The notes below the pieces were generated by a model. It made no database searches, was not told the DNA's origin, and was given only the letters and a program-made list of their open reading frames with translations. This document shows positions 15,830-24,224 of a DNA stretch of 64,000 bases, one piece after another. The position numbers and the translations under genes are program-made. Source of the stretch: Thermoclostridium sp036562185 (lineage in GTDB: Bacteria > Bacillota > Clostridia > DSM-8532); the NCBI GenBank assembly GCA_036562185.1, contig DATCKN010000094.1:1-64000 (forward strand), in the 5' to 3' direction. How positions within the stretch are numbered: position 1 is the stretch's first letter; every line of letters starts with the position of its first letter.

Positions 15830-16566
15830 TAAAATACTGCAAAAGCAAAAACTTGTTTTGACAATAGCAAAAAAGAAGCCTATTTGGCTTCTTTTTTATT
15901 TGGTGGTGCGCCCGGAGAAGCCGGAACCTTCACTCTCAGTTTCGGTACCACTTCCGACGCTTGCCTTCAACTCCGTATTGGACGGAATTAGAATGAGACG
16001 ATGGTGAAAATCTGCGTGGTGGATAACAATAAATATAATTAAAAATATAAAGAATTTTGTCGATTGATGTAACGTAATGTTATAAATAAAGACATTTAAA
16101 TTATTAATTAGACAATATATGACAAAATAACATACATATAATTAATCTTTTCCAATGTATGGAGAAAGATTAGCAATATGGTGCCACGGTTTTCAAATAT
16201 CATCTAAATCATATTGAAAGGGACAGAGTGATTGGCAGGATGTACCTTAAGAAAATGGCAGAACAGTTAGAAAACTGGTAAAAGACGTGCATGGGCAGAA
16301 AATTAATAATTTGCATGTCAAAAGCTTCATTGACAGTAAAGGAGGGGGGGCAGCGTAGCAGAAGTTTCAGCTGTGGGTATAGTTAAAGAGGATATCCTCG
16401 GTATTAGAATTAATATTTCTAATCTGATAAAAGACCTATTAATTTGATATTAAGACAGTTACAGAAAAACAAATGGATATAGACAATAACTTAGGTACAT
16501 AACTTCCTGCTATATCCGATGCATCATTAATCACTAATATGAAATAACAACTAGGAGGAGAATTGT
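15830..16566. other. Intergenic stretch before the chemoreceptor gene
   Basis: It holds the terminator at 15869-15897 and then about 650 bp without a convincing gene. A purine-rich AAAGGAGGGGGGG near 16338-16350 is followed by a short frame (VAEVSAVGIVKEDILGIRIN...) ending at TGA near 16447, which I could not assign. The motif ACCTTAAGAAAATGG occurs both here (about 16241) and at about 14586. Confidence 0.4.
15869..15899 (+). terminator. Rho-independent terminator
   Basis: AAAAAAGAAGCC at 15869-15880 and GGCTTCTTTTTT at 15886-15897 form a 12-bp stem with a 5-nt loop; the stem ends in a T run. It closes the DUF6976-like operon. Confidence 0.85.
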
Positions 16567-18297
16567 ATGCGATGGTTCTATAATTTGAAAATCAGCGTAA
16601 AACTTATTGTAAGTTTTGTCATTGTAGCTATAATTTCAGGAGTTGTAGGGGTCATTGGAATTTCAAATATTACAAAAATTAATAATAATGACACTATTTT
16701 GTATGAAAATATGACTGTTCCGCTTTCTGAAGTGGCGGATATGGCCAGATGGTTTCAGAGGGCGAGAGTAAATGCCAGGGATTTAATACTTTATGATGAT
16801 CCCGATGATATCCAAAAAGCATATGAAGTAGTGCGAACTTATCTTAATAATGTGGCGTCAAATGCAGAAAGTTTTGAAAAAACGATTGTATAGGAAGAAG
16901 TCCGAAACTATTTTCAAATGTTTAAAGAGGCAATGGATAAATTTGTAAAAGATATGGATATCCTATTGGAGCTTTGCCTGGAAAACAGGGACGACGAAGC
17001 ATTTGCCTTTACAAAGGGAGAAATGCAGACTGATGCTGATAATGTCCGGCAAACAGTTGACAAGCTTATTGAACTAAAGGTTAGTGGTGCGCGAAATCAA
17101 TCAGATTCAAACAATGCTGCCGCAGATACGGCAGTAGTAACGATGATTGCAGTCATTGCAGTCGCTATGGTCATTGCGGTTTCACTTGGAATATTTGTAA
17201 GCCGCATAATAAGCAACCCGATGAGAAAACTTGCAGCTGCAGCCGATAAGATAGCAGACGGCGATTTGGATGTTGAGGTAGACATTGATACAAAAGAAGA
17301 AATAGGTAAGCTGGCCAATGCGTTTAATAAAATGGCAGAAAATCTGAATGATTTAATTTCAAATATTAATACTGCAGCCGATCAGGTTGCTGCCGGTTCA
17401 AAGCAGGTTTCAGATTCAAGTGTTGAGCTATCCAAAGGGGCGGCAGAGCAGGCTTCTACTATTGAAGAGCTTACTGCGTCATTGGAAGAAATAGCAACCC
17501 AAACCAAACAGAATGCGGATAATTCGAACCAGGCAAACTCTCTTGCTGAAATAGCAAGGGAAAATGCGGAACAGGGCAGGATGCAGATGGAAGATATGCT
17601 GAAAGCAATGGAAGAAATAAATATATCCTCGAATAATATATCAAAAATTATTAAAGTTATTGATGATATTGCTTTCCAAACCAATATACTGGCCTTGAAT
17701 GCCGCGGTAGAAGCCGCAAGAGCGGGACAGTATGGGAAAGGGTTTGCTGTTGTGGCCGAAGAGGTCAGAAACCTGGCAGCAAGAAGCTCCAATGCAGCCA
17801 AAGAAACTACGGAAATGATAGAGGAATCCATCAGGAACGTGGAAAGAGGAACATCAATAGCCAGGAAAACTTCAGATGCGCTTAACAGAATTGTTGATGA
17901 CGTTTCGAAGGTATCGGAATTAATCGGAAACATTGCCATTGCGTCCAACGAGCAAGCTTCGGGTATTGAGCAGGTAAATCAGGGAGTTATGATGGTATCG
18001 GATGTGGTTCAAAAGAATTCGGCAACTGCTGAAGAGAGCGCTACAGCAAGTGAAGAACTTTCCAGCCAGGCTGATGCTTTGAAAGAACAGGTATCACGAT
18101 TTAAGTTAAGAAAAGTAAAGAACGGCACAATTTCGTATGGAGGAATAAAAAATATAGATCCCGGCTTGTTGAGGATGTTAAGCAATATGTCTGAGAATAT
18201 GAAATCAGAGGTAAATACGGGTGATGTCCCGTCAGATGTGTCGGGAGAAAATCCGAAGAGGATCATCTTAAGCAATAAAGATTTTGGAAAATATTAA
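16567..18297 (+). pseudogene. Methyl-accepting chemotaxis protein with an in-frame TAG at codon 109
   Basis: The frame starts at ATG 16567 with CTAGGAGGAG upstream and would give 576 residues, but a TAG stands at 16891-16893. Before it are a membrane segment (residues about 10-32) and the first part of a four-helix-bundle sensor. After it the same frame continues with the sensor, a second membrane segment (VVTMIAVIAVAMVIAVSLGI), a HAMP domain and the full signalling hairpin with AFQTNILALNAAVEAARAGQ and GFAVVAEEVRNLAARS. Such receptors sense signals outside and control CheA. Everything except the one codon is intact. Restart at ATG 16918 lacks a ribosome binding site and would lose the first membrane helix. 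Confidence 0.85.
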
Positions 18298-18311
18298 AAA
18301 TAACAGTTAAC

Positions 18312-18345
18312 AAAGAGGATAGTGATTAACTATCCTCTTTATTAT
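18312..18345 (+). terminator. Rho-independent terminator after the chemoreceptor
   Basis: AAAGAGGATAGT at 18312-18323 and ACTATCCTCTTT at 18329-18340 form a 12-bp stem with a GATTA loop, followed by ATTAT. It lies 14 bp beyond the stop codon. Confidence 0.75.
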
Positions 18346-18421
18346 GTGTGTGCCTGGCAGATAAGTTCTTCAGTGTTTTGTGTGGGTTTACTTCGGCAGA
18401 TTACATCGCATTAAAACGGAA

Positions 18422-18474
18422 TTAGTTACAACTAACTACCGGGGGTTAAAAAATAAGTTAGTTATAACTAACTT
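18422..18474. promoter_or_regulatory. Twin palindromic operators upstream of the GH2 remnant
   Basis: TAGTTACAACTAACT at 18423-18437 recurs as TAGTTATAACTAACT at 18459-18473, 36 bp apart. The second lies inside a perfect 20-bp palindrome, AAGTTAGTTATAACTAACTT, at 18455-18474; the first is a 14-bp palindrome with one central mismatch. They stand about 110 bp upstream of a strong promoter. Two phased palindromes are what a dimeric repressor or activator such as a MarR, TetR or GntR type would bind; the regulator is not identifiable here. Confidence 0.6.
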
Positions 18475-18580
18475 CAATTAATAAAATAACATTAGCCATG
18501 TTTCTTTGTCAATGTTTTTTTTGCTTTAGACTTCTGAGGTATTTCGGCGCAGGAAAAAATCCGGTAAAACAGTAAATAAT

Positions 18581-18609
18581 TTGACAATTAACCTGTTTGG
18601 CGGTATAAA
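18581..18609 (+). promoter_or_regulatory. Sigma-A-type promoter of the GH2 remnant
   Basis: TTGACA at 18581-18586 and TATAAA at 18604-18609 with a 17-bp spacer. The leader contains a possible 15-codon frame from TTG 18668 (LKKIIVLSVTWGSAV) whose ATGA overlaps the start of the GH2 gene, which could couple their translation. Confidence 0.65.
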
Positions 18610-18711
18610 AGAAATGATTAAATCATTTTGGAAAATGTGGCCTGTTAAGGCAGGGGGGTCGTTCATTTTGAAAAAAATTATTGTATTGAGCGTGACATGG
18701 GGGAGTGCAGT

Positions 18712-20055
18712 ATGAAGAGAAGTAATAATGAATTCTTTATAAATTTTGAAGGAACTCTGTGTACAAAATGGACAAGGGAAGTTACTTCAGAAAACGTACA
18801 TAACGAATATCCACGTCCCCAAATGGTTCGCAAAAACTGGCTTAACCTTAACGGGTTATGGGATTATGCCATAAGGCAAAAAGAAGAATCAAAGATTTCC
18901 TCATACGATGGTAAAATTCTGGTACCTTTTCCCGTTGAATCAACTCTTTCCGGAGTGAAAAAACCCCTGACGCCGGAACAGAAGCTGTGGTACAGGAGAT
19001 ATTTCGAAATACCCGACAGCTGGAGAGAAAAAAGGTTACTCCTTCATTTCGGTGCAGTTGACTGGAAGGCCGAGATCTGGATAAACGGCTGCTTCGCAGG
19101 AATGCATACCGGAGGGTTTTATCCGTTTACGTTTGAGATATCGGAGTTTATAAATGGCAAAGAAAATGAAATTGTTGTTGCTGTCTGGGATCCAACCGAT
19201 ACCTATGGTCAGGAAAGGGGAAAGCAGGTACTTAACCCTTCTGGTTTGTTCTATACAGCAATATCAGGAATCTGGCAGACCGTATGGATAGAGCCTGTCC
19301 CAAATGCTTATATCAAAACCTTTAAAATTACACCTGATATAGACAAAAAGAAAGTGGTTATATTTGCCGAAGCAGATGGGATGAACGAAAACATGGAGAT
19401 TGAGGCTTCGGTTTTTGAAGAGGGAGTACCGGTAAATTCGGGCAAATGCCGGTATGGCGGTTCACTTGAAATTCCATTGTGGAATATGAAGCTTTGGAGC
19501 CCTGACAACCCTTTTCTTTATAATTTAACACTTAGGTTAATCAGTAATGGTGAAGTAATTGATGAGGTTGAAAGCTATTTCGGAATGAGAAAATTTAGCA
19601 TAGGCAGGGATGAAAAAGGGGTAAAAAGGCTGTTTCTGAATAATAAACCGGTATTTTTTAACGGGGTTCTGGATCAGGGGTATTGGCCTGATGGGCTGTA
19701 TACAGCGCCTACCGATGAAGCACTTGAATCTGATGTAAAAATGATAAAGAATATGGGCTTTAACATGGTAAGAAAGCATATAAAGGTTGAACCTGCCCGC
19801 TGGTACTACCATTGCGACAGGCATGGACTGGTAGTCTGGCAGGATATGATAAATGGCGGTTCAAAATGGAATGTTTTTTATCAGGAACAGGTAAGGCCCC
19901 TGGTGGATAAAGGTGTTTCTGCAGTGGTTTATACGCAGCTGACCGATGTAGAAACCGAGATCAACGGACTAATGACTTATGACAGGGAAGTTGTAAAGAT
20001 GGATATAAGCTTTCTGAATTCTTTGAACAAGGAACTGTCGGATTGCTTGCCATAG
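18712..20055 (+). pseudogene. GH2 glycosidase with an internal deletion of the catalytic core
   Basis: The frame from ATG 18712 (GGGGGAG 6 nt upstream) has 447 codons. Residues 1-370 form the sugar-binding (jelly-roll) and immunoglobulin-like domains and the start of the TIM barrel: NWLNLNGLWDYAI, FNMVRKHIKVEPARWYYHCD and WQDMINGGSKWN. The sequence then jumps, at about 19870, to FYQEQVRPLVDKGVSAVVYT and QLTDVETEINGLMTYDR, which in related GH2 proteins of about 600 residues lies near the C-terminus. The intervening roughly 150 residues, including the acid/base segment W-V-P-F-N-E-G-W-G and the nucleophile segment S-E-Y/F-G-G, are missing. The deletion is in frame, so a stable but inactive protein could be made. 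Confidence 0.8.
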
Positions 20056-20325
20056 TACACGGCAATATCATATAAAGCTTTTGGTTTAAAATTAGTCTTT
20101 GCGGGCCTTTGGTGAATCGTCCGGAATTTTGGGCCCAAATGCACTATATGGCAGCCAAACTGAATTGCTTCGTCTTCTTTAGAGCCTGAACCCTGACCAT
20201 GTTATGACTCGCTACACCATAGGTATATAAAGTATATGCCACATAACAGAAGATGCACCTGTAGACACGTTTCAACTGATTAATCAGTGAAATGATAATA
20301 AATTAACAGGAAAGGAGTATTAACA

Positions 20326-20946
20326 TTGAAGGTAATACTGGTAAATGGTAGCCCGAATGCGAAAGGTTGTACTTATACTGCATTGAATGAGGTTGCAAAA
20401 ACATTGCAAAAAAACGGGATAGAAACCGAGATTTTTCAGCTGGGCACAAAGCCCATATCAGGATGCCTGGCATGCGGTAAATGTTTTAAAACAGGTAAAT
20501 GCGTTATTGATGATTGTGTAAATGAATTCCTGGACAAGGTACCTGAAGCGGATGGTTTTGTATTTGGCTCGCCTGTTCACTATGCAGCGGCTTCAGGCCA
20601 GTTGACTTCTTTTCTGCATAGGGTGTTTTATGGGAAAGGCGGCATATTCAAAGGCAAAGTGGGAGCTGCGGTTGTCAGTTGCCGCAGGGGAGGAGCTGCC
20701 ACTGCTTTTGATCAGATAAACAAGTATTTCACAATAAGCGGAATGCCGGTGGTTTCCTCGCAATACTGGAACCAGGTTCACGGAAGCACGCCCGAAGAGG
20801 TATTGCAGGATGGGGAAGGCATGCAGACCATGCGGACTCTTGGCAATAATATGGCATGGCTTTTGAAATGTATAGAAGCAGGCAGAGAAAAAGGAATACT
20901 TGTACCTGAAGGAGAGAAACCTATCAGGACGGATTTCATCAGGTAG
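20326..20946 (+). CDS. NADPH-dependent FMN reductase/flavodoxin-fold iron-sulfur flavoprotein
   Basis: A 206-residue protein from TTG 20326 with GGAAAGGAG upstream. MKVILVNGSPNAKGCTYTAL is the phosphate-binding loop for FMN. GCLACGKCFKTGKCVIDDCV supplies clustered cysteines as in clostridial iron-sulfur flavoproteins, and GFVFGSPVHYAAASGQL is the second FMN-contact loop. Such proteins transfer electrons or reduce quinones and nitro compounds in the cytosol. It converges, with 4 bp between, on the DUF6171 gene. Confidence 0.85.
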   Translation: MKVILVNGSPNAKGCTYTALNEVAKTLQKNGIETEIFQLGTKPISGCLACGKCFKTGKCVIDDCVNEFLDKVPEADGFVFGSPVHYAAASGQLTSFLHRVFYGKGGIFKGKVGAAVVSCRRGGAATAFDQINKYFTISGMPVVSSQYWNQVHGSTPEEVLQDGEGMQTMRTLGNNMAWLLKCIEAGREKGILVPEGEKPIRTDFIR

Positions 20947-20950
20947 GATT

Positions 20951-21202
20951 TTACCACTTTTTATCGACGCCCGGACAATGAGATCTGGCTTTAGCTGCTC
21001 TTGCATGTACAAAACATCCGCATACCCTGCAAAGGCCATCCAAACAATCAGGGCATTCCGAGCATAATTCAAGGCGCTCTTTGTAAAGTCTTTCACCGGC
21101 TTTTTCTTCCGGTGAAAGACTGTTTATATATTCTTCGATATTCTTTTGAATCTGTTGCTTTTCAATGCTGCTAAACAGGCATGTTCTGCAAGGTTGTTCC
21201 AT
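20951..21202 (-). CDS. Cysteine-rich DUF6171-type small protein
   Basis: An 83-residue protein. ATG 21202 is preferred because GGAG stands 8 nt upstream; a TTG at 21214 has none. Three cysteine clusters are visible: CRTC near the start, CSECPDCLDGLCRVCGC in the middle and SHCPG near the end, suggesting one or two zinc ribbons. The layout fits DUF6171 (from memory). It begins 14 bp after the arabinofuranosidase gene ends, on the same strand, so it is probably cotranscribed. No established function. Confidence 0.75.
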   Translation of the reverse strand: MEQPCRTCLFSSIEKQQIQKNIEEYINSLSPEEKAGERLYKERLELCSECPDCLDGLCRVCGCFVHARAAKARSHCPGVDKKW

Positions 21203-21216
21203 TTGCTGCTCCAATA

Positions 21217-22686
21217 TTACTCAACTGAGATGCTGACCACGCTGACTGGCGGAATCTCAATCACTAAGCCGTTTTGTGTAATTGACATTTTATCAAATTC
21301 AGAAGGCTTTACATTTTCAGGTGCGTCAAAGGTGTTGTGGGCGTTCATTTTTCCTGTTAAAATGCGTCCCGACAGCTTTTCGGGCTTCTTGCCAACAATT
21401 TCTGTTTCTATTCTGTAACTTTCAGTAAGTGACAGGTTGCACATAGTAATATGCAGTTTTCCGTCGGCATTAACAGAAGCAGATTCATGAAGGTTGGGAA
21501 CGGCATATTGCGTACCGATGGTTTCGGTTTCAATGTAGCTTTCAAGCAATTCAGCATCCTGATGTTCTTTATACATATCAAATACATGATATGTAGGTGT
21601 AAGAAGCATTTTCTCGCCTTCGGTAAGGATGACCGCCTGTAGGACATTGACTGTCTGAGCAATGTTTGCCATTACAACTGTATCACTGTGTTTGTTGAAT
21701 ATATTCAGGTTTATTCCGGCAACAAGGGCGTCTCTCATTGAATTCTGCTGGTACAGGAATCCGGGATTTGTACCGGGTTCTACATCATACCAGGTTCCCC
21801 ATTCATCCACAATCAGTCCGATACGTTTGTCAGGATCATACCTTCTTATTATTGCACCGTGCCTTGTAACCAACTCTTCCATTTTGAGTGTTTTAAACAG
21901 TGTTATGTACCATTCTTCTTCTGTAAAGTTAGTGGCGCTTCCTTTGGATTTCCACGTTCCGGGTACCGTATAATAATGCAAAGACAATGCATCCATGAAT
22001 CTGCCTGCAAGTTTTACAACGGTTTCGGTCCAGTTATAATCGTCACTGTTTGGGCCGCATGCAATCTTGTATATTTTATTATCTCCATAATTGCGGACAT
22101 AAGTCTGGTATCTCCTGTACATGTCTGCATAAAATTCGGGGCGCATATTGCCGCCGCAACCCCAGTTTTCATTACCAACGCAGAAATACTTTAACTTATA
22201 GGGTTCTTTTCTTCCATTTTGCGCTCTTAATTCCGCCATTGGGGATACACCGTCGAAAGTCATGTATTCAATCCAGTCTTGCATTTCTTTTACTGTCCCG
22301 CTGCCCAAATTACCGTTGACATAAGGCTCACAACCAAGTTGGCGGCAAAGTTCCATGAACTCGTCAGTACCAAAGCTGTTGTCTTCAATAACACCACCCC
22401 AGTGGGTATTAATCATTTTTTTCCGTTTTTCTTTCGGACCAATCCCGTCCATCCAGTGGTATTCATCAGCAAAACAGCCGCCTGGCCAGCGCAGTACCGG
22501 AATTTTTATTTTTTTCAGGGCTTCAACTACATCGTTTCTCATTCCGTTGGTATTGGGAATTGAGGAATTCTCACCAACGTAAATCCCCCCGTAAATACAC
22601 CTTCCGAGGTGTTCAGAAAAATGACCATAGATTTCCCTGTTAATTTTGCTTTTCCTGTTCAGGGTATTAATTATGTATTTGGCCAT
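21217..22686 (-). CDS. abfA: Alpha-L-arabinofuranosidase, GH51
   Basis: A 489-residue intracellular enzyme that removes terminal arabinofuranose from arabinan, arabinoxylan and pectin oligosaccharides. I chose ATG 22686 because GGAGG lies 8 nt upstream and the protein then starts MAKYIINTLNRKSKINREIY. VGNENWGCGG places the acid/base Glu at residue 173 and IVDEWGTWYD places the nucleophile Glu at 295, matching the GH51 catalytic pair (about 175 and 294 in characterised bacterial AbfA). RWPGGCFADEYHW is the substrate-binding loop. No signal peptide, so imported oligosaccharides are the substrate. A regulator of ArsR type lies 293 bp upstream on the same strand. Confidence 0.95.
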   Translation of the reverse strand: MAKYIINTLNRKSKINREIYGHFSEHLGRCIYGGIYVGENSSIPNTNGMRNDVVEALKKIKIPVLRWPGGCFADEYHWMDGIGPKEKRKKMINTHWGGVIEDNSFGTDEFMELCRQLGCEPYVNGNLGSGTVKEMQDWIEYMTFDGVSPMAELRAQNGRKEPYKLKYFCVGNENWGCGGNMRPEFYADMYRRYQTYVRNYGDNKIYKIACGPNSDDYNWTETVVKLAGRFMDALSLHYYTVPGTWKSKGSATNFTEEEWYITLFKTLKMEELVTRHGAIIRRYDPDKRIGLIVDEWGTWYDVEPGTNPGFLYQQNSMRDALVAGINLNIFNKHSDTVVMANIAQTVNVLQAVILTEGEKMLLTPTYHVFDMYKEHQDAELLESYIETETIGTQYAVPNLHESASVNADGKLHITMCNLSLTESYRIETEIVGKKPEKLSGRILTGKMNAHNTFDAPENVKPSEFDKMSITQNGLVIEIPPVSVVSISVE

Positions 22687-22979
22687 GCATTTATGCCTCC
22701 TTATTCTTATATTTGTTATTCCCGAAATACTCGGGTGAATCACGAGGTGGTGAATTTAATCGGGCTAAGGAAATAACTGGATTAGAGTTTCGGTAAAACA
22801 TAAAATATTTATAAGAATAATGAACATATGTGTATAATATCACTTTGAAATGCCTAATGTCAACCAGCTGTACCATATATATACGCATTGGGGAAAAGAA
22901 TTGCAAGTATGAAAAAAGCCCGGATGATTCATTCGAGCTTATATAGACATCAGGGTACCTTATAATGGAAATATGACTT

Positions 22980-23903
22980 TTAATCTTCATCTATGGGACT
23001 GTAATTAATACGGACATTTATATCCTGGTTGTAGTTCCCGAAATTCTTCCCGTAAATGGTAAGCCCGCCTACATGTTTGGCATCATCAGGAACGGCCAGT
23101 TTAAATTTAATCGGGCTCCTGTAATCTAAATCAAAATCCTTGAGGGAAACATCCGAGACCTTTAAACCGTCTATAAATGTCCCATTATTGTTTATCATGA
23201 TTAATTTTAAAATACCAAACTGGTTCCAGTTTGGATACCACCAGTTCGGTGTAAAAATACCCTTGACACTTCCAAAATCACCGGGACTGGTCCAATATCC
23301 AATACACCGGTTATTTATGTAAAAATGAATATCAGACGGCCAGACATCATTACTGCCGGGAGCTTCGGAACCCAGTTCTGCAGAGATTGTTATCTGGTCA
23401 ATTTTCTGTTTTGGTGGCAGCAAATTTGGAATTATATATTCCACATATCCTCTTGTAAACCAAAGGATGTCACTTTTAAGGCGATCGGGGTGGGCAAAAT
23501 ATCTTGGGTCGTCCACTTCGCCGATTAACGCTTCTGCGGATGCAAGACCACATGTGGGATATACCTGGTAATCCGAAAAATGCCCGACTTTTATATCTAT
23601 TTCAAATATGTTTTTCAAATCTTCCTTTGAATTCATTTCAATTAAGATCTTATCCAGATGGCACATGCATTTTTTATGGTTACCATGACCTGAAGATTCA
23701 TTGGTCACTGATACAAGCCCGCATTCTTCAAGCTTTTTGATATGTCCGGTCAGAGCACTGTTTGAAATGTCCAGGGCGGATGCGAGCTCATTCATGTTCA
23801 TTCCGTTGTTGGACATTAAAGTCTTTATAATTTGGATGCGCACATCAGAACCGAGAGCTTTAAAAATCTCCAATCCTTCGTCAAGTGTTTTAATATGAAG
23901 CAT
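22980..23903 (-). CDS. ArsR-type regulator with a large C-terminal domain
   Basis: A 307-residue protein from ATG 23903, with GGAGG 5 nt upstream. Residues about 10-75 are an ArsR winged helix: IFKALGSDVRIQIIKTLMSN, then MNELASALDISNSALTGHIK and KLEECGLVSV. The following roughly 200 residues are unlike metal-sensing ArsR proteins; they are rich in Trp, Tyr and beta strands (FTPNWWYPNWNQFG, SDIHFYINNRCIGYWTSPGD), suggesting a sugar-binding beta-sandwich. It lies upstream of the GH51 gene on the same strand. Control of arabinose-oligosaccharide use is a reasonable inference. Confidence 0.75.
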   Translation of the reverse strand: MLHIKTLDEGLEIFKALGSDVRIQIIKTLMSNNGMNMNELASALDISNSALTGHIKKLEECGLVSVTNESSGHGNHKKCMCHLDKILIEMNSKEDLKNIFEIDIKVGHFSDYQVYPTCGLASAEALIGEVDDPRYFAHPDRLKSDILWFTRGYVEYIIPNLLPPKQKIDQITISAELGSEAPGSNDVWPSDIHFYINNRCIGYWTSPGDFGSVKGIFTPNWWYPNWNQFGILKLIMINNNGTFIDGLKVSDVSLKDFDLDYRSPIKFKLAVPDDAKHVGGLTIYGKNFGNYNQDINVRINYSPIDED

Positions 23904-24178
23904 GGTTTCCTCCATCTGTTTTATTATTAAATACCCATTAAACCTTTCCGGGCAAACAGAAAGAAAATTATCCATTCCGGTCCGGTGTTTTAATCACAGG
24001 CTGATGGGCTACTTTCAGGCAAAACACGTAAAAAAGACGCTTCAGCGCCTGCGTTATTAAATATAATTTGCTTAAACGCTATTAGTATGAATGATTATTA
24101 AAAAAAGTATAAGATAGTTGGAAAAAGAAATCAAGTGTATTATATTTTTCATTAAATATCTTTACATAAAATGTAAGG

Positions 24179-24212
24179 AAAAACCGGAGTAAGCTTTGTT
24201 ACTCCGGTTTTT
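24179..24212. terminator. Bidirectional hairpin terminator after the PL11 gene
   Basis: AAAAACCGGAGTAA at 24179-24192 and TTACTCCGGTTTTT at 24199-24212 form a 14-bp stem with a 6-nt loop and T runs on both strands. It lies 12 bp beyond the stop codon of the minus-strand lyase gene. Confidence 0.85.
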
Positions 24213-24224
24213 CAAGGGGCGGAT

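Noticed and set aside
15900..16050. Frame FGGAPGEAGTFTLSFGTTSD after the DUF6976 terminator
   Set aside because: No start codon or ribosome binding site and no recognisable family; likely chance or remnant.
16891..16893. Reassignment of TAG as a sense codon (pyrrolysine-like)
   Set aside because: TAG ends normal genes here (for example at 6444-6446 and 38374-38376), no suppressor tRNA or pyl gene is in the window, and both interrupted genes are of classes often lost. A mutation is the simpler reading.
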